Source: Nipponacmea schrenckii (lineage: Eukaryota > Mollusca > Gastropoda > Lottiidae). Taken from it: 64,000 nt of DNA. Below are positions 45,901 to 57,812 of this stretch, piece by piece (within the stretch, counting starts at the first letter, position 1; the number at the start of each line of letters is the position of its first letter). The position numbers and the translations under genes were made by a program. A model generated the notes under the pieces. That model was given only the letters and a program-made list of their open reading frames with translations, searched no databases and was not told the DNA's origin. The DNA lies in NCBI GenBank assembly GCA_030562195.1, contig JAUJPP010000012.1, forward strand, positions 24,247,476 to 24,311,475. Reading direction: 5' to 3'.

Positions 45901-45923
45901 GGGGTGGGGGGTGTTGGGTGGGG
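45901..45923 (+). other. G-quadruplex-type motif
   Basis: Four G-runs of at least three with loops of 1-4 bases (GGGGT, six Gs, TGTT, GGGT, GGGG), which fits the canonical G3+N1-7 pattern. It is isolated in an AT-rich context, and no gene is adjacent. Confidence 0.75.
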
Positions 45924-46384
45924 ACCGCAAAATCATAGAATTAGGGAGAAGGAGGGGGATTAGTTAATACCAGTACAACATGTCAAGTTATAGTTCACAA
46001 CTACAGATGGTCATTTCTGGGGGTAGCAGTTACCCTTCTCGGCATGTGGAGTAGAGGTAGGGGTAACCAGTAGGGGTAAGGTATTCAATGCTTGTTTATT
46101 ATTTGAAAATCGGTAAAACTAGTGTGATCATGACAGAACAGGTAGCAACACCACATGGGGCTGTTGCCCAAAAAAGGATAACTACACTTTTATACATGTG
46201 ATTCTTGTAGCACATGTATTGAGTAGGTTCATTGTAGCAATGAGGGATGAACCCATTGTATTTATAGCCATGTTATTACATTGGGAAATAGGCCACATTG
46301 ATTGACCTGAACCTGAAATTATTATATTTTGGATAATTATTTTTGCACATTTAATTATGTACATTTGGCTGGGGGCCTTATATA
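45924..46384. other. no gene recognised
   Basis: Unique sequence with two G-rich phrases (GGTAGGGGTAACCAGTAGGG near 46055). The minus frame 46182-46454 runs into a short repeat and has no recognised domain. Confidence 0.45.
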
Positions 46385-46475
46385 TACTGAAATAAAAATT
46401 GATTGATTGATTGGGAGTACTTTGTGATTGGGAGTATTTTGTGATTGGGAGCATTTTGTGATTGGGAGCATTTTG
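46385..46475 (+). repeat. 17-18 bp tandem repeat, four copies
   Basis: Units GATTGGGAGTATTTTGT / GATTGGGAGCATTTTGT. Confidence 0.85.
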
Positions 46476-47079
46476 ATATGTTTGTAAAGATCCTAGTGTT
46501 GATGTGATGTTTTGTGAAATGTAGATAAAAAGTTAAATTAACTTACCTAAAGTTTCAGAAATTTTCATAAAACAGCACATGAAAAAGACAAAAAGAAAAA
46601 GATTCATTAGTTTGAGCCGAAAATATGTTTTTCAACAAAAAATTAATCCCTTTGGCTTAAGTTGACGAATTCAGCAATATGCATTACAAATTTGATAAAA
46701 TGAAAGGCAATGCTATAATTCCTTGCCCATAACAAAAACAATAATTTTCAATTTGAGTTTCCTTTATGTCCATACTTGGAAAACATAAAATGATAAAATA
46801 AAACAGAAATATTTCTTAGTAACTAGGTGTTTTATAATGTAAGTTAATTGTAGTCTGTATACTCTTAATGTTATATTGTATGAGTTATCTCCCATTATAA
46901 TATTTGACTTGGAAATAGAAGGGAGTATTATTGATGAAATTGAAGTGTTGTCTGTAGTCTACTATATAAATATAGTTACTTCCCCTTATCTTATAACGAA
47001 GATGAAGCTGAAATTTGTTATAATCGTTTCAAATAGTTTCGCAAAATGTGCTTTCTGAAATTTTTAAATTGGATATTAT
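46476..47079. other. no gene recognised
   Basis: AT-rich. Plus frame 46876-47058 is unremarkable. Confidence 0.5.
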
Positions 47080-47420
47080 TTGCTTGATGAGGCCAATGCC
47101 ATGCAGTGATCAACAAGGGAATTTTTTAATAATAGAGTCATAGACTTTAAAACATCTTGTTATTTTCCATATTGTCCTATTGCCTACCAACCCAGTCATT
47201 ATATTAAGGTGTGCAGTATGCAAAGAGGGAAATTTTCAATAATAGCATCAATAGCTTTCAAATTAGTTTTGCATTTTCCAAATTGTTCTTAGGTTACAAA
47301 CCCAGATATTACATTTGGGTGGCAGTGTACAAATGGGGAATTTTCAATAAAAGCATCAATAAATTTGCAAGTTTTTTTTATTTTCCAAATTATTCTGAAG
47401 TCCAATAAAACAGTGAATGA
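47080..47420 (-). repeat. three to four decayed tandem copies of the SINE core
   Basis: Copies near 47095, 47210 and 47320 each show a GCAGTRTRCAAA-like phrase, AGGGAAATTTTCAATAATAG, a CATCAATAG-like phrase and TTTTCCAAATTGTTCT. Units are about 110-120 bp. This is a third place where part of the SINE is arranged in tandem, but much older. Confidence 0.6.
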
Positions 47421-47839
47421 GGTCAGTGGCGCAAAGGAGGTAACATTTCAATAGAGGCATCACTTTTAATACTTTCTTCTTGTACAAAAATAATTACAAT
47501 CTATTTAACATACTGTATATGATAGGAAAGTATGACTTTTAATAAGTCTGTATGATTATAGAAATTCTATTACTAATGACGGCAGGACGGAGACAAATTC
47601 TCCTTACTTTAATCACTAGACTACTACTATATAATTATCTACCTTCATTGACTCATTATCTCCCCTTGGCTGAACTTCAATACTGTTAAATTATTCCCCT
47701 TGATAGATCTGTTCAAGTTAATGACCCCCGTGAAGCTCGCATAATAAGTGAATGATTCCCAAATTAAAGAAGTCTGGTGGCGTTGAAGGAAAATAAAATA
47801 TGGACAAAATTAAATTCGACATGAAATGGAATGGAGAAA
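47421..47839. other. no gene recognised
   Basis: Unique sequence. Confidence 0.5.
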
Positions 47840-48036
47840 TCAATAAAATGGAGTAACGTGAAAAAATTTGATACTGCGTCTTAGAATAAGACATAAAATT
47901 TAAAAATGAGAGTAAGTTCTCAGAAACAGTCAATAAAACAAAGTAAAGTGAAAAAAGTGATACTGTGTCTTAGAATAGACATAAAATATAAGTTCTCAAC
48001 AATGGTCAATATGAATATATATTCATCAGTGAACTT
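47840..48036. mobile_element. two tandem fragments of the foldback-element arm
   Basis: GATACTGCGTCTTAGAATAA (47859) and GTGATACTGTGTCTTAGAAT (47957) each begin the left arm of the 30253 element. The second continues through GGTCAATATGAATATATATT and CATCAGTGAACTT and then stops. No right arm was found. Confidence 0.75.
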
Positions 48037-48599
48037 GAATCCAATAGCTTCAGTCTAGTGAAGTTTGATTCCCAAAACTCAGAATTAAAGGCCAATTTAA
48101 AGAGTCTGTAAAATCATTTAAAGTGAGCTTTACCAATAGAATACCTTTTTAGGACTGTTACTAAAGGCCAACATTTCTCTTTCTGTGGCTTTCAAACCCA
48201 GTAAAAATTCCTCCTCTGTCATTACTAGGCTATCCTAAACTTGAAACTTTCTAACTTCTTTCTAACTCATTTTTCTTTCTTAGAACATTTTCTGTAACAT
48301 TTTTCAGGGAATATTGGATTTGGAATGACAAACAGGTCAAATGTTCTTAGATTGATGGAATAATCAAGCGTCTGAATGGTCTCAAAATGAATTGACAGCT
48401 CGAAAAGGTCAAGAGAAAGTCCTTTGGTTAGAGACTAATATAATCTCCGATCCAATAGCTTTTAACAAATTACAAAGTCCTTAGCAACCAATCAAAGCTC
48501 CTTAAACAACAGGACTCCAATTGAAATGATGTTTGTGTATCTTTCGGATGTTTCTTTGAAAGTTTCATCAAACACTGACTTGATTTTCTTATTTCAATC
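48037..48599. other. no gene recognised
   Basis: Unique sequence. Confidence 0.5.
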
Positions 48600-48990
48600 C
48601 AAGGTTGACATTTACAGAACCCAGTTACAGCTAGGTTGACTGGAATAATGAAGGAAGATGACTTATTTGAATTTATAAGCCTTTGAAGAAATATTTCAGC
48701 TAGCCAAAAGATAGATGCCTTATTCAGAATCCAGTTACATCTAGGTTGACTGGAATAATGAAGGAAGATGACTTATTTGAATGTATAAGCCTTTGAAGAA
48801 ATATTTCAGCTAGCCAAAAGATATATGATTCAGTACCCATTTACAGCTAAGTGGACTAGAATTATGAGTGAAGATGATTTATTCAAGGTCATCAGACTTT
48901 CAAATGCCATTTGAGATCGAAATCCACGGTTGACAATTGCTAGATGTAACCAGGCAAACGAGCATCTAACTCACGGAACTCATTGTTAAG
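48600..48990 (+). repeat. ~115-bp tandem repeat carrying the 'TTACAGCT...GACTGGAA' border motif
   Basis: Two close copies (48618 and 48727: CCAGTTACA, CTAGGTTGACTGGAATAATG, AAGGAAGATGACTTATTTGA) and one diverged copy (48838). The motif matches the border of the 76-bp arrays at 23.2 and 42.05 kb. Near 48950 is a phrase resembling a SINE head (GAGCATCTAACTCACGGAAC). Confidence 0.75.
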
Positions 48991-49110
48991 ATCGTTGCAG
49001 AGTGTCGTAATTATCCAAGTCTACAGTTTTAGTTAAGAGTCTTGACTATCCAAGTCTATAGATTGTTTGAAGATTGTCTGGACTGTTTGAGGCTACAGAT
49101 TGTAGAAAGT
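48991..49110 (+). repeat. short decayed repeat, AAGTCTACAG type
   Basis: Three diverged copies of GACTATCCAAGTCTATAGAT / TTGTTTGAAG. The same family recurs at 50560-50790. Confidence 0.6.
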
Positions 49111-49659
49111 ATATTGCTTTTCTCCTCAATGTGATCTATAAATAGATCAAATAATATCAATCTAGATTGAACAATGTTTCCAAAGACTTGCAGGAATTGC
49201 TGAACATCAATACCATCATAATTTCAACAAATAATTCTAGCCTCCCTACCATTTTTGTTTTCAAAGTTGTAATTTCACAGAACTTTAAAATGAGTTATTG
49301 CCATCTCCATGGAAATGTCACCGCCTAAATATAACGCCAAACAAAAAACAACTTGAAACTTATTGTTTTCGGAATTCTAAAAGACAGTAATTTTCTTTAA
49401 AATAATTACCTAGTTTTAGAAGGATGTGTTACAGACTGTGAAAATGTGAATTATTACTTGAAACTAAATTGTTTTTGGTCAAATCTCGTATTTTAACGGA
49501 AAATTCAGTGTTAGAATATACGCCTTACAATATAATTGCTAAGCAACTTGTTTTAAACACACGATGATTTAAATTTCCGTTTTAACTTCTTTTAATAGTA
49601 AATATTGCTTTCTATTGTAATAATTGTATTTTATTTAAAATCGGTTTACATGTTGACTG
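49111..49659. other. no gene recognised
   Basis: AT-rich unique sequence. Confidence 0.5.
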
Positions 49660-49890
49660 CTGTTGACATGTTTCAGATACACAATCCTCATCAGGACAGC
49701 TAGTTTTAGAAATGAAGGTTAACTGTCTAATATAGGACTTAATGTTATCTAATTGACTAGAGCTCATCTCATACTGCTGATACATGTTTCAGATACACAA
49801 TCCCCATCAGAACAGCTTTAGAATCGGAGGTTAACTTTCCCATTTAGAACTTATCGTTAGCTCATTTACTGGCATCAAACTCCCCTAATT
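49660..49890 (-). repeat. 114-bp hammerhead-like repeat, two inverted copies
   Basis: The minus strand reads CTGATGAGGATTGTGTATCT, GAAACATGTC (49694-49665), then the rest of the 114-bp unit (TCTAATATAGGACTTAATGT on the plus strand). A second copy, 49810-49780, has CTGATGGGGATTG, a change within the invariant CTGATGA. These are diverged solitary copies. Confidence 0.85.
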
Positions 49891-50250
49891 CTAAAAATGA
49901 GCTCTTCCAATCACACATATACAGCTTCATAGAAGTATAAAATATGCATGTGTGGAAAAGTTCAATAGAAACATAAGGGGTGTTTCTCCTTAAACATCCA
50001 AAACCTTCAGTTATCAAAATATAGTGTTTTTTGTTAGACTTTAGTGACTTCTGTATATCAATTTCAACTGATAAATTAACCCTATCTCAGCTCTATATTG
50101 AAAAAAGAAAATGTCACTGGCTTCTTTGGTCCAATTTTGATTTAGAAATCAGATAAAGAATAGATTTAACTTGATAACTATTAATCCATAGCATCTCTTT
50201 ATTTGACCTTTTAACAATCTGTTGCTAAGATACAGTTTTCATTTACTTAA
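49891..50250. other. unique sequence with one dispersed phrase
   Basis: 49943-49985 (TGCATGTGTGGAAAAGTTCA, ATAAGGGGTG) is repeated in complement at 56290-56335. No gene. Confidence 0.5.
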
Positions 50251-50412
50251 CCCTTCCTATCCCAATTTATATCTTGTTAACCCTCGCAATGCCAATAATG
50301 TGATTATTTATTGTGAAGGGATATATTTGGCATTAACTTGTAATGTAATGACTAACAGGAAAGGAGGGTTAAGGAAAGGAGGATAATGGGCCAAGGTTCT
50401 GAAGTAAAAGGG
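50251..50412. mobile_element. possible small TTAA-flanked element, 162 bp
   Basis: It is flanked by TTAA on both sides (50247-50250, 50413-50416) with ends CCCTTcc and its near-complement aaAAGGG. Further short inverted phrases (TTAACCCT...AGGGTTAA) lie inside. The inverted repeats are very short, so chance is possible. Confidence 0.35.
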
Positions 50413-50559
50413 TTAATGACATTACAGTCTGTTTCACTAAGTAAGGGAGTTAAATTGTTGTTGCTAGTAGTTACGATGATATAAATCTGAATCCCTTTAA
50501 GTTAAAAATTAGTCTGCACTTTTATTTTTTATGATCTATCTGATGCTTAAAATTTTTGG

Positions 50560-50790
50560 TAAAAATCTTGACTATCCAAGTCTCTAATAAACTGGACTGT
50601 AAATGTCTACCAATAGCCCATTGTTATGTGTGTGGAAAGGTCTAGAGTGCCTCATTTATCCAAGTCTACAGATTGTTTGAAATGTCTGGGCTATTAGAGT
50701 CTACAGATTGTTTGAATAGCGCCTGGACTGTTTGAGTCTACAGATTATTTGAAGAGCGTCTGGACCATCTAAGCCAAAAGTCAGACATCT
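50560..50790 (+). repeat. ~36-bp decayed repeat
   Basis: Four to five units of GTCTACAGATTGTTTGAA and GCGTCTGGACTGTTTGA. Same family as 49010-49110. Confidence 0.7.
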
Positions 50791-52568
50791 GACAAGTGAC
50801 GAGAAAGTGTATTGCTTTTCTCCTCAACGTGATTTATAAATAGGTCAAAATCATATTAATCAATTCGGACTTGATGTTCAAATATTAATGAGCCCTTGTC
50901 TACCAGTCTTATAAATTGTTGTTTGACTGCAGGATTAAAAGAAATTCAACAAACAAATTAATGGATGCTTTACAGTGTACAACGAAGGAACTTTCAAGGC
51001 CCATATCATTAACTTACTTTCTTTCATCTCCGCAATATAAAATATCCTGTCTGGTAGAGCAAGGCTAATAAAAACAACACGAGAGGAGCTTTATTTCTCT
51101 GACTGCTGACAAGCTGTCACAGCAGCTAGACATTTTATAGTCAAACTGGTAGACCAAGACTTATTAATGTTGTATCATCCAGTCATTATTTGTCTATAAA
51201 TCTACTCCATTACTTAGTTTAATTTAGCTAACCTAACTTTATATCTTACTGCATGATCATAGCAATAGTCTGAAATTCTGTCACGGTGCTTCGAAAAACA
51301 GAAAAAGAGTACCTGATGTTTGTTTAGTCTGTTTGTAATGCAAATAAATTAGATACAGAACTGAACGCCAAAGTCAAACAAGTTGTCAGAACTGTAGGAT
51401 ATAAAGCTTTGTATAATATGATATGAATGAACACCCTAAGAAGGATGTAAAACTCCATTTTAAAGTTTTTCAAATCAATCACTAAGTACAGTAATTTCCA
51501 ATCGAATACCAACTGTGAAAATGATGTTCCAATTTGAACGCAATTTCCCAATTACGAGATACAGTTTCATCAAATTCCTCTTTACAGATAACGGCTGAAT
51601 AGATTTAAAACTGATTTGTAAAATGGCATTTTTGTTAAGAGATAAATTTACTGGGAAACTTCTAAATTATTTCGTAAGAGATGAAAGGCTGGTATAAAAT
51701 TCCGGTTAATCTTGCGTTCGAACCGACTGACACGCGAATTACCGATTTTGTAATTCTAGGAATGGAACTAAATTGCTGCTGTAACGAAATAAAAAAAACA
51801 ATAAAAAAAACCACGTTACATTTTGAAATGTTTCTATATTAAGAGGAATTTATCATTTAATTGGACCAATCAGATGTCAGAATTTGACAGTAATTTCAAA
51901 CTCAAGATGGTAGATTTTAGTTAAAATGTTGAAAATGAAGTTAATATTGAAAGTTTCTATTAGATTTCTATAATGATAATTGTCTAGGTCAGAGCGAGGG
52001 AGCGGCACGTCGTTTTTAAAACTAGGAAAGAAATAACACGAACAAAGAACTATGTCTAAATTGGTTTTAAATTTAGTTGTAGTCCAGCAAATTCATTAAT
52101 TGTTGCTTCTTGATTTTAAATGAATTCTAGATTAAATAAATATAAAAAATCGAGCAAAAATTTCTACAAGAAAAGTTTTTCCAGGAGATAGGCGCCAATC
52201 TTATCCTGATTATAAAATGAATTTGTAAATGGACACAGAATACTATTCATATTGACCAAACTATGTGACGTACCTAGCAAGATTGCTAGGACATCAGGGA
52301 GATTTTTCCAGGACAATGGCGCCAAGCGTTTCCTGTTTTTAACTGAAAGGTGCCGGAAAGCTGTTAATGAAGACAAAAATTAACGACAGATGGAATCAAT
52401 GATTATCCTGAATAATGAATATTTAAACACATAACAAATTAACTTCATTGATTTTTTGGATGAAAAACAGTAGAGACAAAATACAATAAAGACTGAGCTA
52501 ATTTACCTCACTGCACACCGTATGGTGTGTACCTTGTGATCAGCCCAATATTCAACAGAAATCTAATT
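50791..52568. other. no gene recognised; SINE traces
   Basis: Near 50965 there is a core trace (TTACAGTGTACAACGAAGGA). Near 51440 a tail trace (GAAGGATGTAAAACTCCATT). Near 52300 a core trace (TTTTTCCAGGACAATGGCGC). Near 52505 another (CCTCACTGCACACCGTATGG). Minus frames at 51324-51551 and 52164-52376 overlap these traces and show no domain. Confidence 0.5.
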
Positions 52569-53476
52569 GTCCTGATGAGGATTGTGTATCTGAACGGGCT
52601 AGCAGTATGAGATGTCCTGATGAGGATTGTGTATCTTAAACAGGTCAGCAGTATGAAATGTTCTGATGAGGATTGTGTATCTGAAACATGTCAGCAGTAT
52701 GAGATGACGTGATGAGGATTGTGTATCTTAAACATGTCAGCAGTATGAGATGTCCTGATGAGGATTGTGTATCTGAAACATGCTAGCAGTATGAGATGTC
52801 CTGATGAGGATTGTGTATCTGAAACATGCTAGCAGTATGAGATGTCCTGATGAGGATTGTATATCTGAAACATGTCAGCAGTATGAGATGTCCTGATGAG
52901 GATTGTGTATCTGAAACATGTCAGCAGTATGAGATATCCTGATGAGGATTGTGTATCTAAAACATGTTAGCAGTATGAGATGTCCTTATGAGGATTGTGT
53001 ATCTGAAACATGCTAGCAGTATGAGATGTCCTGAGAAGGATTGTATATCTGAAACATGTCAACAGTATGAGATGTCCTGATGAGGATTGTGTATCTGAAA
53101 CATGTCAGCAGTATGAGATGTCCTGATGAGGATTGTGTATCTGAAACATGTCAGCAGTATGAGATGACCTGATGAGGATTGTGTATCTGAAACATGCTAG
53201 CAGTATGAGATGTCCTGATGAGGATTGTGTATCTGAAACATGTCAGCAGTATGAGATGTCCTGATGAGGATTGTGTATCTGAAACATGTCAGCAGTATGA
53301 GATGTCCTGATGAGGATTGTGTATCTGAAACATGTCAGCAGTATGAGATGCCTGATGAGGATTGTGTATCTGAAACATGTCAGCAGTATGAAATGTTCTG
53401 ATGAGGATTGTGTATCTGAAACATGTCAGCAGTATGAGATGCCTGATGAGGATTGTGTATCTGAAACATATCAGGA
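52569..53476 (+). repeat. 46-bp satellite, ~20 copies, hammerhead-like core
   Basis: Units of 46 bp (TCCTGATGAGGATTGTGTAT, CTGAAACATGTCAGCAGTAT, GAGATG) are exactly the first part of the 114-bp unit at 41.3 kb. Nearly every unit keeps CTGATGA and GAAAC. A few read TTAAAC or CTAAAAC or CTGAGAA, which would break the core. AGCAGT/AGATGTC between cores gives only a weak helix I. Frames crossing the array are repeat translations. Confidence 0.93.
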
Positions 53477-53764
53477 CAAGACAGTGAATTCATCATGGAT
53501 GAAAATATTTGATTTAATATAAATTAATGACGTTAACGGCAAACGTTTTTGTTTTTTTTCTGCTCGTACAATAAAATTCAACAGCACTCAATCAAAATGT
53601 AAATGTTAACTTTTCCCACCAGAATTCTTAGTTTTCTTTCACGTCATCAGTTTTATAGAAACAAGAAACGCAGTACATATACTTTATTTATCAAATTAGG
53701 TTAAATATAGGCATAGCAATAAAGTTATTTATCAATTAGTCTAGGATTTTGCAAACAATGTTAT
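53477..53764. other. no gene recognised
   Basis: Unique sequence. Confidence 0.5.
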
Positions 53765-55325
53765 TTCATTCATTAGTATTGATACAGAACAGTAGATATA
53801 AAACTCTATTTCATTTCATTAGTCCAATAAGATACAGAACAGTAGGATATAAAACTCTATTTCATTAGTCCCATAAGATACAGAACAGTAGGATATAAAA
53901 CTCTATTTCATTTCATTAGTCCTAATAAGATACAGAACAGTAGGATATAAAACTCTATTTCATTTCATTAGTCTAATAAGATACAGAACAGTAGGATATA
54001 AAATCTATTTCATTTCATTAGTCCAATAAGATACAGAACAGTAGGATATAAAACTCTATTTCATTTCATTAGTCCAATAAGATACAGAACAGTAGGATAT
54101 AAAACTCTATTTCATTTCATTAGTCCATAAGATACAGAACAGTAGGATATAAAACTCCATTTCATTTCATTGTCCAATAAGATACAGAACAGTAGGATAT
54201 AAAACTCCATTTCATTTCATTAGTCCAATAAGATACAGAACAGTAGGATATAAAACTCTATTTCATTTCATTAGTCCAATAAGATACAGAACAGTAGGAT
54301 ATAAAACTCTTTTTCATTAGTCCGATAAGATACAGAACAGTAGGATATAAAACTCTATATTCATTAGTCCAATAAGATACAGAACAGTAGGATATAAAAC
54401 TCTATTTCATTCATTAAAAGTCCAATAAGATACAGAACAGTAGGATATAAAACTCTATTTCATTTCATTAGTCTAATAAGATACAGAACAGTAGGATATA
54501 AAACTCTATTTCATTTCATTAGTCAATAAGATACAGAACAGTAGAATATAAAACTCTATTTCATTTCATTAGTCTAATAAGATACAGAACAGTAGGATAT
54601 AAAACTCTATTTCATTTCATTAGTCTAATAAGATACAGAACAGTAGGATATAAAACTCTTTCATTTCATTAGTCAATAAGATACAGAACAGTAGGATATA
54701 AAATCTATTTCATTTCATTAGTCCAATAAGATACAGAACAGTAGGATATAAAACTCTATTCATTTCATTAGTCCAATAAGATACAGAACAGTAGGATATA
54801 AAATCTATTTCATTCATTAGTCCAATAAGATACAGAACAGTAGGATATAAAATCTATTTCATTTCATTAGTCCAATAAGATACAGAACAGTAGGATATAA
54901 AATCTATTTCATTTCATTAGTCCATTAAGATACAGAACAGTAGGATATAAAACTCTATTTCATTTCATTAGTCCAATAAGATACAGAACAGTAGGATATA
55001 AAACTCTATTTCATTTCATTAGTCAATAAGATACAGAACAGTAGGATATAAAACTCTATTTCATTTCATTAGTCCAATAAGATACAGAACAGTAGGATAT
55101 AAAACTCTATTTCATTTCATTAGTCCATTAAGATACAGAACAGTAGGATATAAAACTCTATTTCATTAGTTCAATAAGATACAGAACAGTAGGATATAAA
55201 ACTCTTTCATTTCATTAGTCCAATAAGATACAGAACAGTAGAATATAAAACTCTATTTCATTTCATTAGTCCAATAAGATACAGAACAGTAGAATATAAA
55301 ACTCTATTTCATTCTATTAGTCTAT
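53765..55325 (+). repeat. 51-bp satellite derived from the SINE tail, array 3
   Basis: About 31 units in the plus orientation (TCATTAGTCCAATAAGATAC, AGAACAGTAGGATATAAAAC, TCTATTTCATT), opposite to arrays 1, 2 and 4. It differs from the live SINE tail by GATATAAAACTC versus GATGTAAAACTC and GATACAGAACAG versus GGTGCAGAAGAG. All arrays share these changes, so they come from one founder. Confidence 0.96.
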
Positions 55326-55689
55326 TAAATAAACTCTATTAAAAAGAAAAAAATTAATTCCAAACGAATGATTAGTAATTCCAGTCCAGGAATTCATTGA
55401 AAAGGAAAACTTCCAGGAGCCACGGAAACTAACTTGTCTGGAACAATTCCAAGAGTTGACAGTAATATTAAACAAGGGGTTTCTGGTAGATTGAAATTAG
55501 ATTACAGCTTACAGCCTGTCAATTTCAATTTGTTTTTTACTGCCAACTGTCTAGTTTTAACAGCACTCTTATTTAAAAGCTGCCTTATCTGTTTCAACAG
55601 TGGAATTAGAATCAGAAATTTCACACCAAGTGAAATATAATTTTTGAAAGGTTATTGGCACAGTTAATATCATAATTAGACCAGCTAAA
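55326..55689. other. no gene recognised
   Basis: Plus frame 55434-55640 shows no domain or splice context that I trust. Confidence 0.45.
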
Positions 55690-55975
55690 AAAAATATAAC
55701 AGACTAGTTGAAAAGAATATTGACACAGTTCATAACAATAATGGACTAGTTGAAAAGAATATTGACACAGTTCATAACAATAATGGACCAGTTGAAAAGA
55801 ATATTGGCACAGTTCATAACAATAATGGACCAGTTGAAAAGAATATTGACACAGTTCATAACAATAATGGACCAGTTGAAAAGAATATTGGCACAGTTCA
55901 TAACAATAATGGACCAGTTGAAAAGAATATTGGCACAGTTCATAACAATAATGGACCAGTTGATAAGAATATAGT
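55690..55975. repeat. 45-bp tandem repeat, six copies
   Basis: Units GACCAGTTGAAAAGAATATT, GACACAGTTCATAACAATAA, TG. The length is a multiple of three and stop-free in frames on both strands, so frames of 74 and 105 codons open opposite each other. GACACAG and GGCACAG subtypes are intermixed. Confidence 0.95.
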
Positions 55976-56854
55976 CAATGATTAACTGAGACCTGCTTCT
56001 GTCTTTCCTATCATTACCCTCTGACATGCAATAACTTACTGGCTTCATTAACTTAGATTTCAATCAACTTTGATAATTTAAGATTTCAAGGTGTTGGAAG
56101 TCTGCTTGTCACGCCCTTGTTCAAAGATCTACAGATAACTCTTAGTTTTTATAGACATTTGCAAGGCTGGGTTTGGAGAGCAAGGGTGCTGGCCATAAGA
56201 CCTGTGGTTTCGGTTCAAGCATTGGTAGAGATAATACCTATTAGATATGTCTTGCTGAAACACAAGCAAGTTTAATATCATGTTCCTGTTTTGTACTTGA
56301 CACCCCTTAATCTTATTGAACTCTTCCACACATGCATACTATCTATAAATATGAAAGTGTCTATATATATGAATGGAAGAGTTCATTTGTAAGAGTAGGG
56401 ATGTACTTATAACATATTGAAAGATCTTGAGAAAAAACACAAGTGTAAAAAAAAAAAATTATGAAAAAAGTTGTTGAAGATGAGGACAGATATTTAAATT
56501 GAAGAAAAAAGAAAATCATTTTATTGGATTCTGGAAAACAAAGAATAAAAGAAAATATAATGGTTCAATGAATTGATTGATTAGACCAAAAAATTGAAAT
56601 TCTCAAAATGAATCATTAAAATTGTCCAACTTCACTTCAAAACAATGCCTAAAAAAAATTTGTGAAAAAGATCAAAATGACAGAAATCAGATAATCATTA
56701 ATAAACCAATAACTAAGTTATTTAATATTAAACTATCCAAGTCCAAAATCAATGTACATTTTAGAACAAAAATCATTAAAAGTCTCCTTAAAAATTTTCA
56801 ATCCTTTATTAAAGTGATAAGTCCCTCAAATTATATCAGATAATCTAAGACTAA
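55976..56854. other. no gene; possible decayed tRNA-like SINE head
   Basis: 56165-56235 (GGTGCTGGCCATAAGACCTG, GGTTTCGGTTCAAGCATTGG) has the look of an old tRNA-like head in the plus orientation, different from the main SINE. The box spacing is poor. The remainder is AT-rich. Confidence 0.4.
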
Positions 56855-57812
56855 TGAAATGAAATAGAGTTTTATATCCTACTGTTCTGTATCTTATTGG
56901 ACTAATGAAATAGAGTTTTATATCCTACTGTTCTGTATCTTATTGGACTAATGAAATATAGTTTTATATCCTACTGTTCTGTATCTTATTGGACTAATGA
57001 AATGAAATAGAGTTTTATATCCTACTGTTCTGTATCTTATTGGACTAATGAAATGAAATAAGTTTTATATCCTACTGTTCTGTATCTTATTGGACTAATG
57101 AAATGAAATAGAGTTTTATATCCTACTGTTCTGTATCTTATTGGACTAATGAAATAGAGTTTTATATCCATGTTCTGTATCTTATTGAATAATGAAATAG
57201 AGTTTTAACCTACTGTTCTGTATCTTATTGACTAATGAAATAGAGTTTTATATCCTACTGTTCTGTATCTTATTGACTAATGAAATGAAATAGAGTTTTA
57301 TATCCTACTGTTCTGTATCTTATTGGACTAATGAAATGAAATAGAGTTTTATATCCTACTGTTCTGTATCTTATTGGACTAATGAAATGAAATAGAGTTT
57401 TATATCCTACTGTTCTGTATCTTATTGGACTAATGAAATAGAGTTTTATATCCTACTGTTCTGTATCTTATTGGACTAATGAAATGAAATGAGTTTTATA
57501 TCCTACTGTTCTGTATCTTATTGGACTAATGAAATGAAATAGAGTTTTATATCCTACTGTTCTGTATCTTATTGGACTAATGAAATGAAATAAAGATGTA
57601 TATCCTACTGTTCTGTATCTTATTGGACTAATGAAATGAAATAGAGTTTTATATCCTACTGTTCTGTATCTTATTGGACTAATGAAATGAAATATAGTTT
57701 TATATCCTACTGTTCTGTATCTTATTGGACTAATGAAATGTAGTTTTATATCCTACTGTTCTGTATCTTATTGGACTAATGAAATGAAATAGAGATGTAT
57801 ATCCTACCATTC
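56855..57812 (-). repeat. 51-bp satellite derived from the SINE tail, array 4
   Basis: About 19 units in the minus orientation, same sequence as arrays 1 and 2. Units at 57150-57240 have lost bases (ATATCCATGTTCTGTATC, TTTTAACCTACTG). Confidence 0.96.

Noticed and set aside
52569..53476. Regular short repeats that could suggest a CRISPR array
   Set aside because: There are no unique spacers: units are contiguous and identical throughout. The window is clearly eukaryotic (spliced gene, SINEs).
55746..56063. 105-codon minus ORF opposite a 74-codon plus ORF
   Set aside because: Both come from a 45-bp repeat that is stop-free in both directions. Opposed open frames in the same repeat argue against coding.
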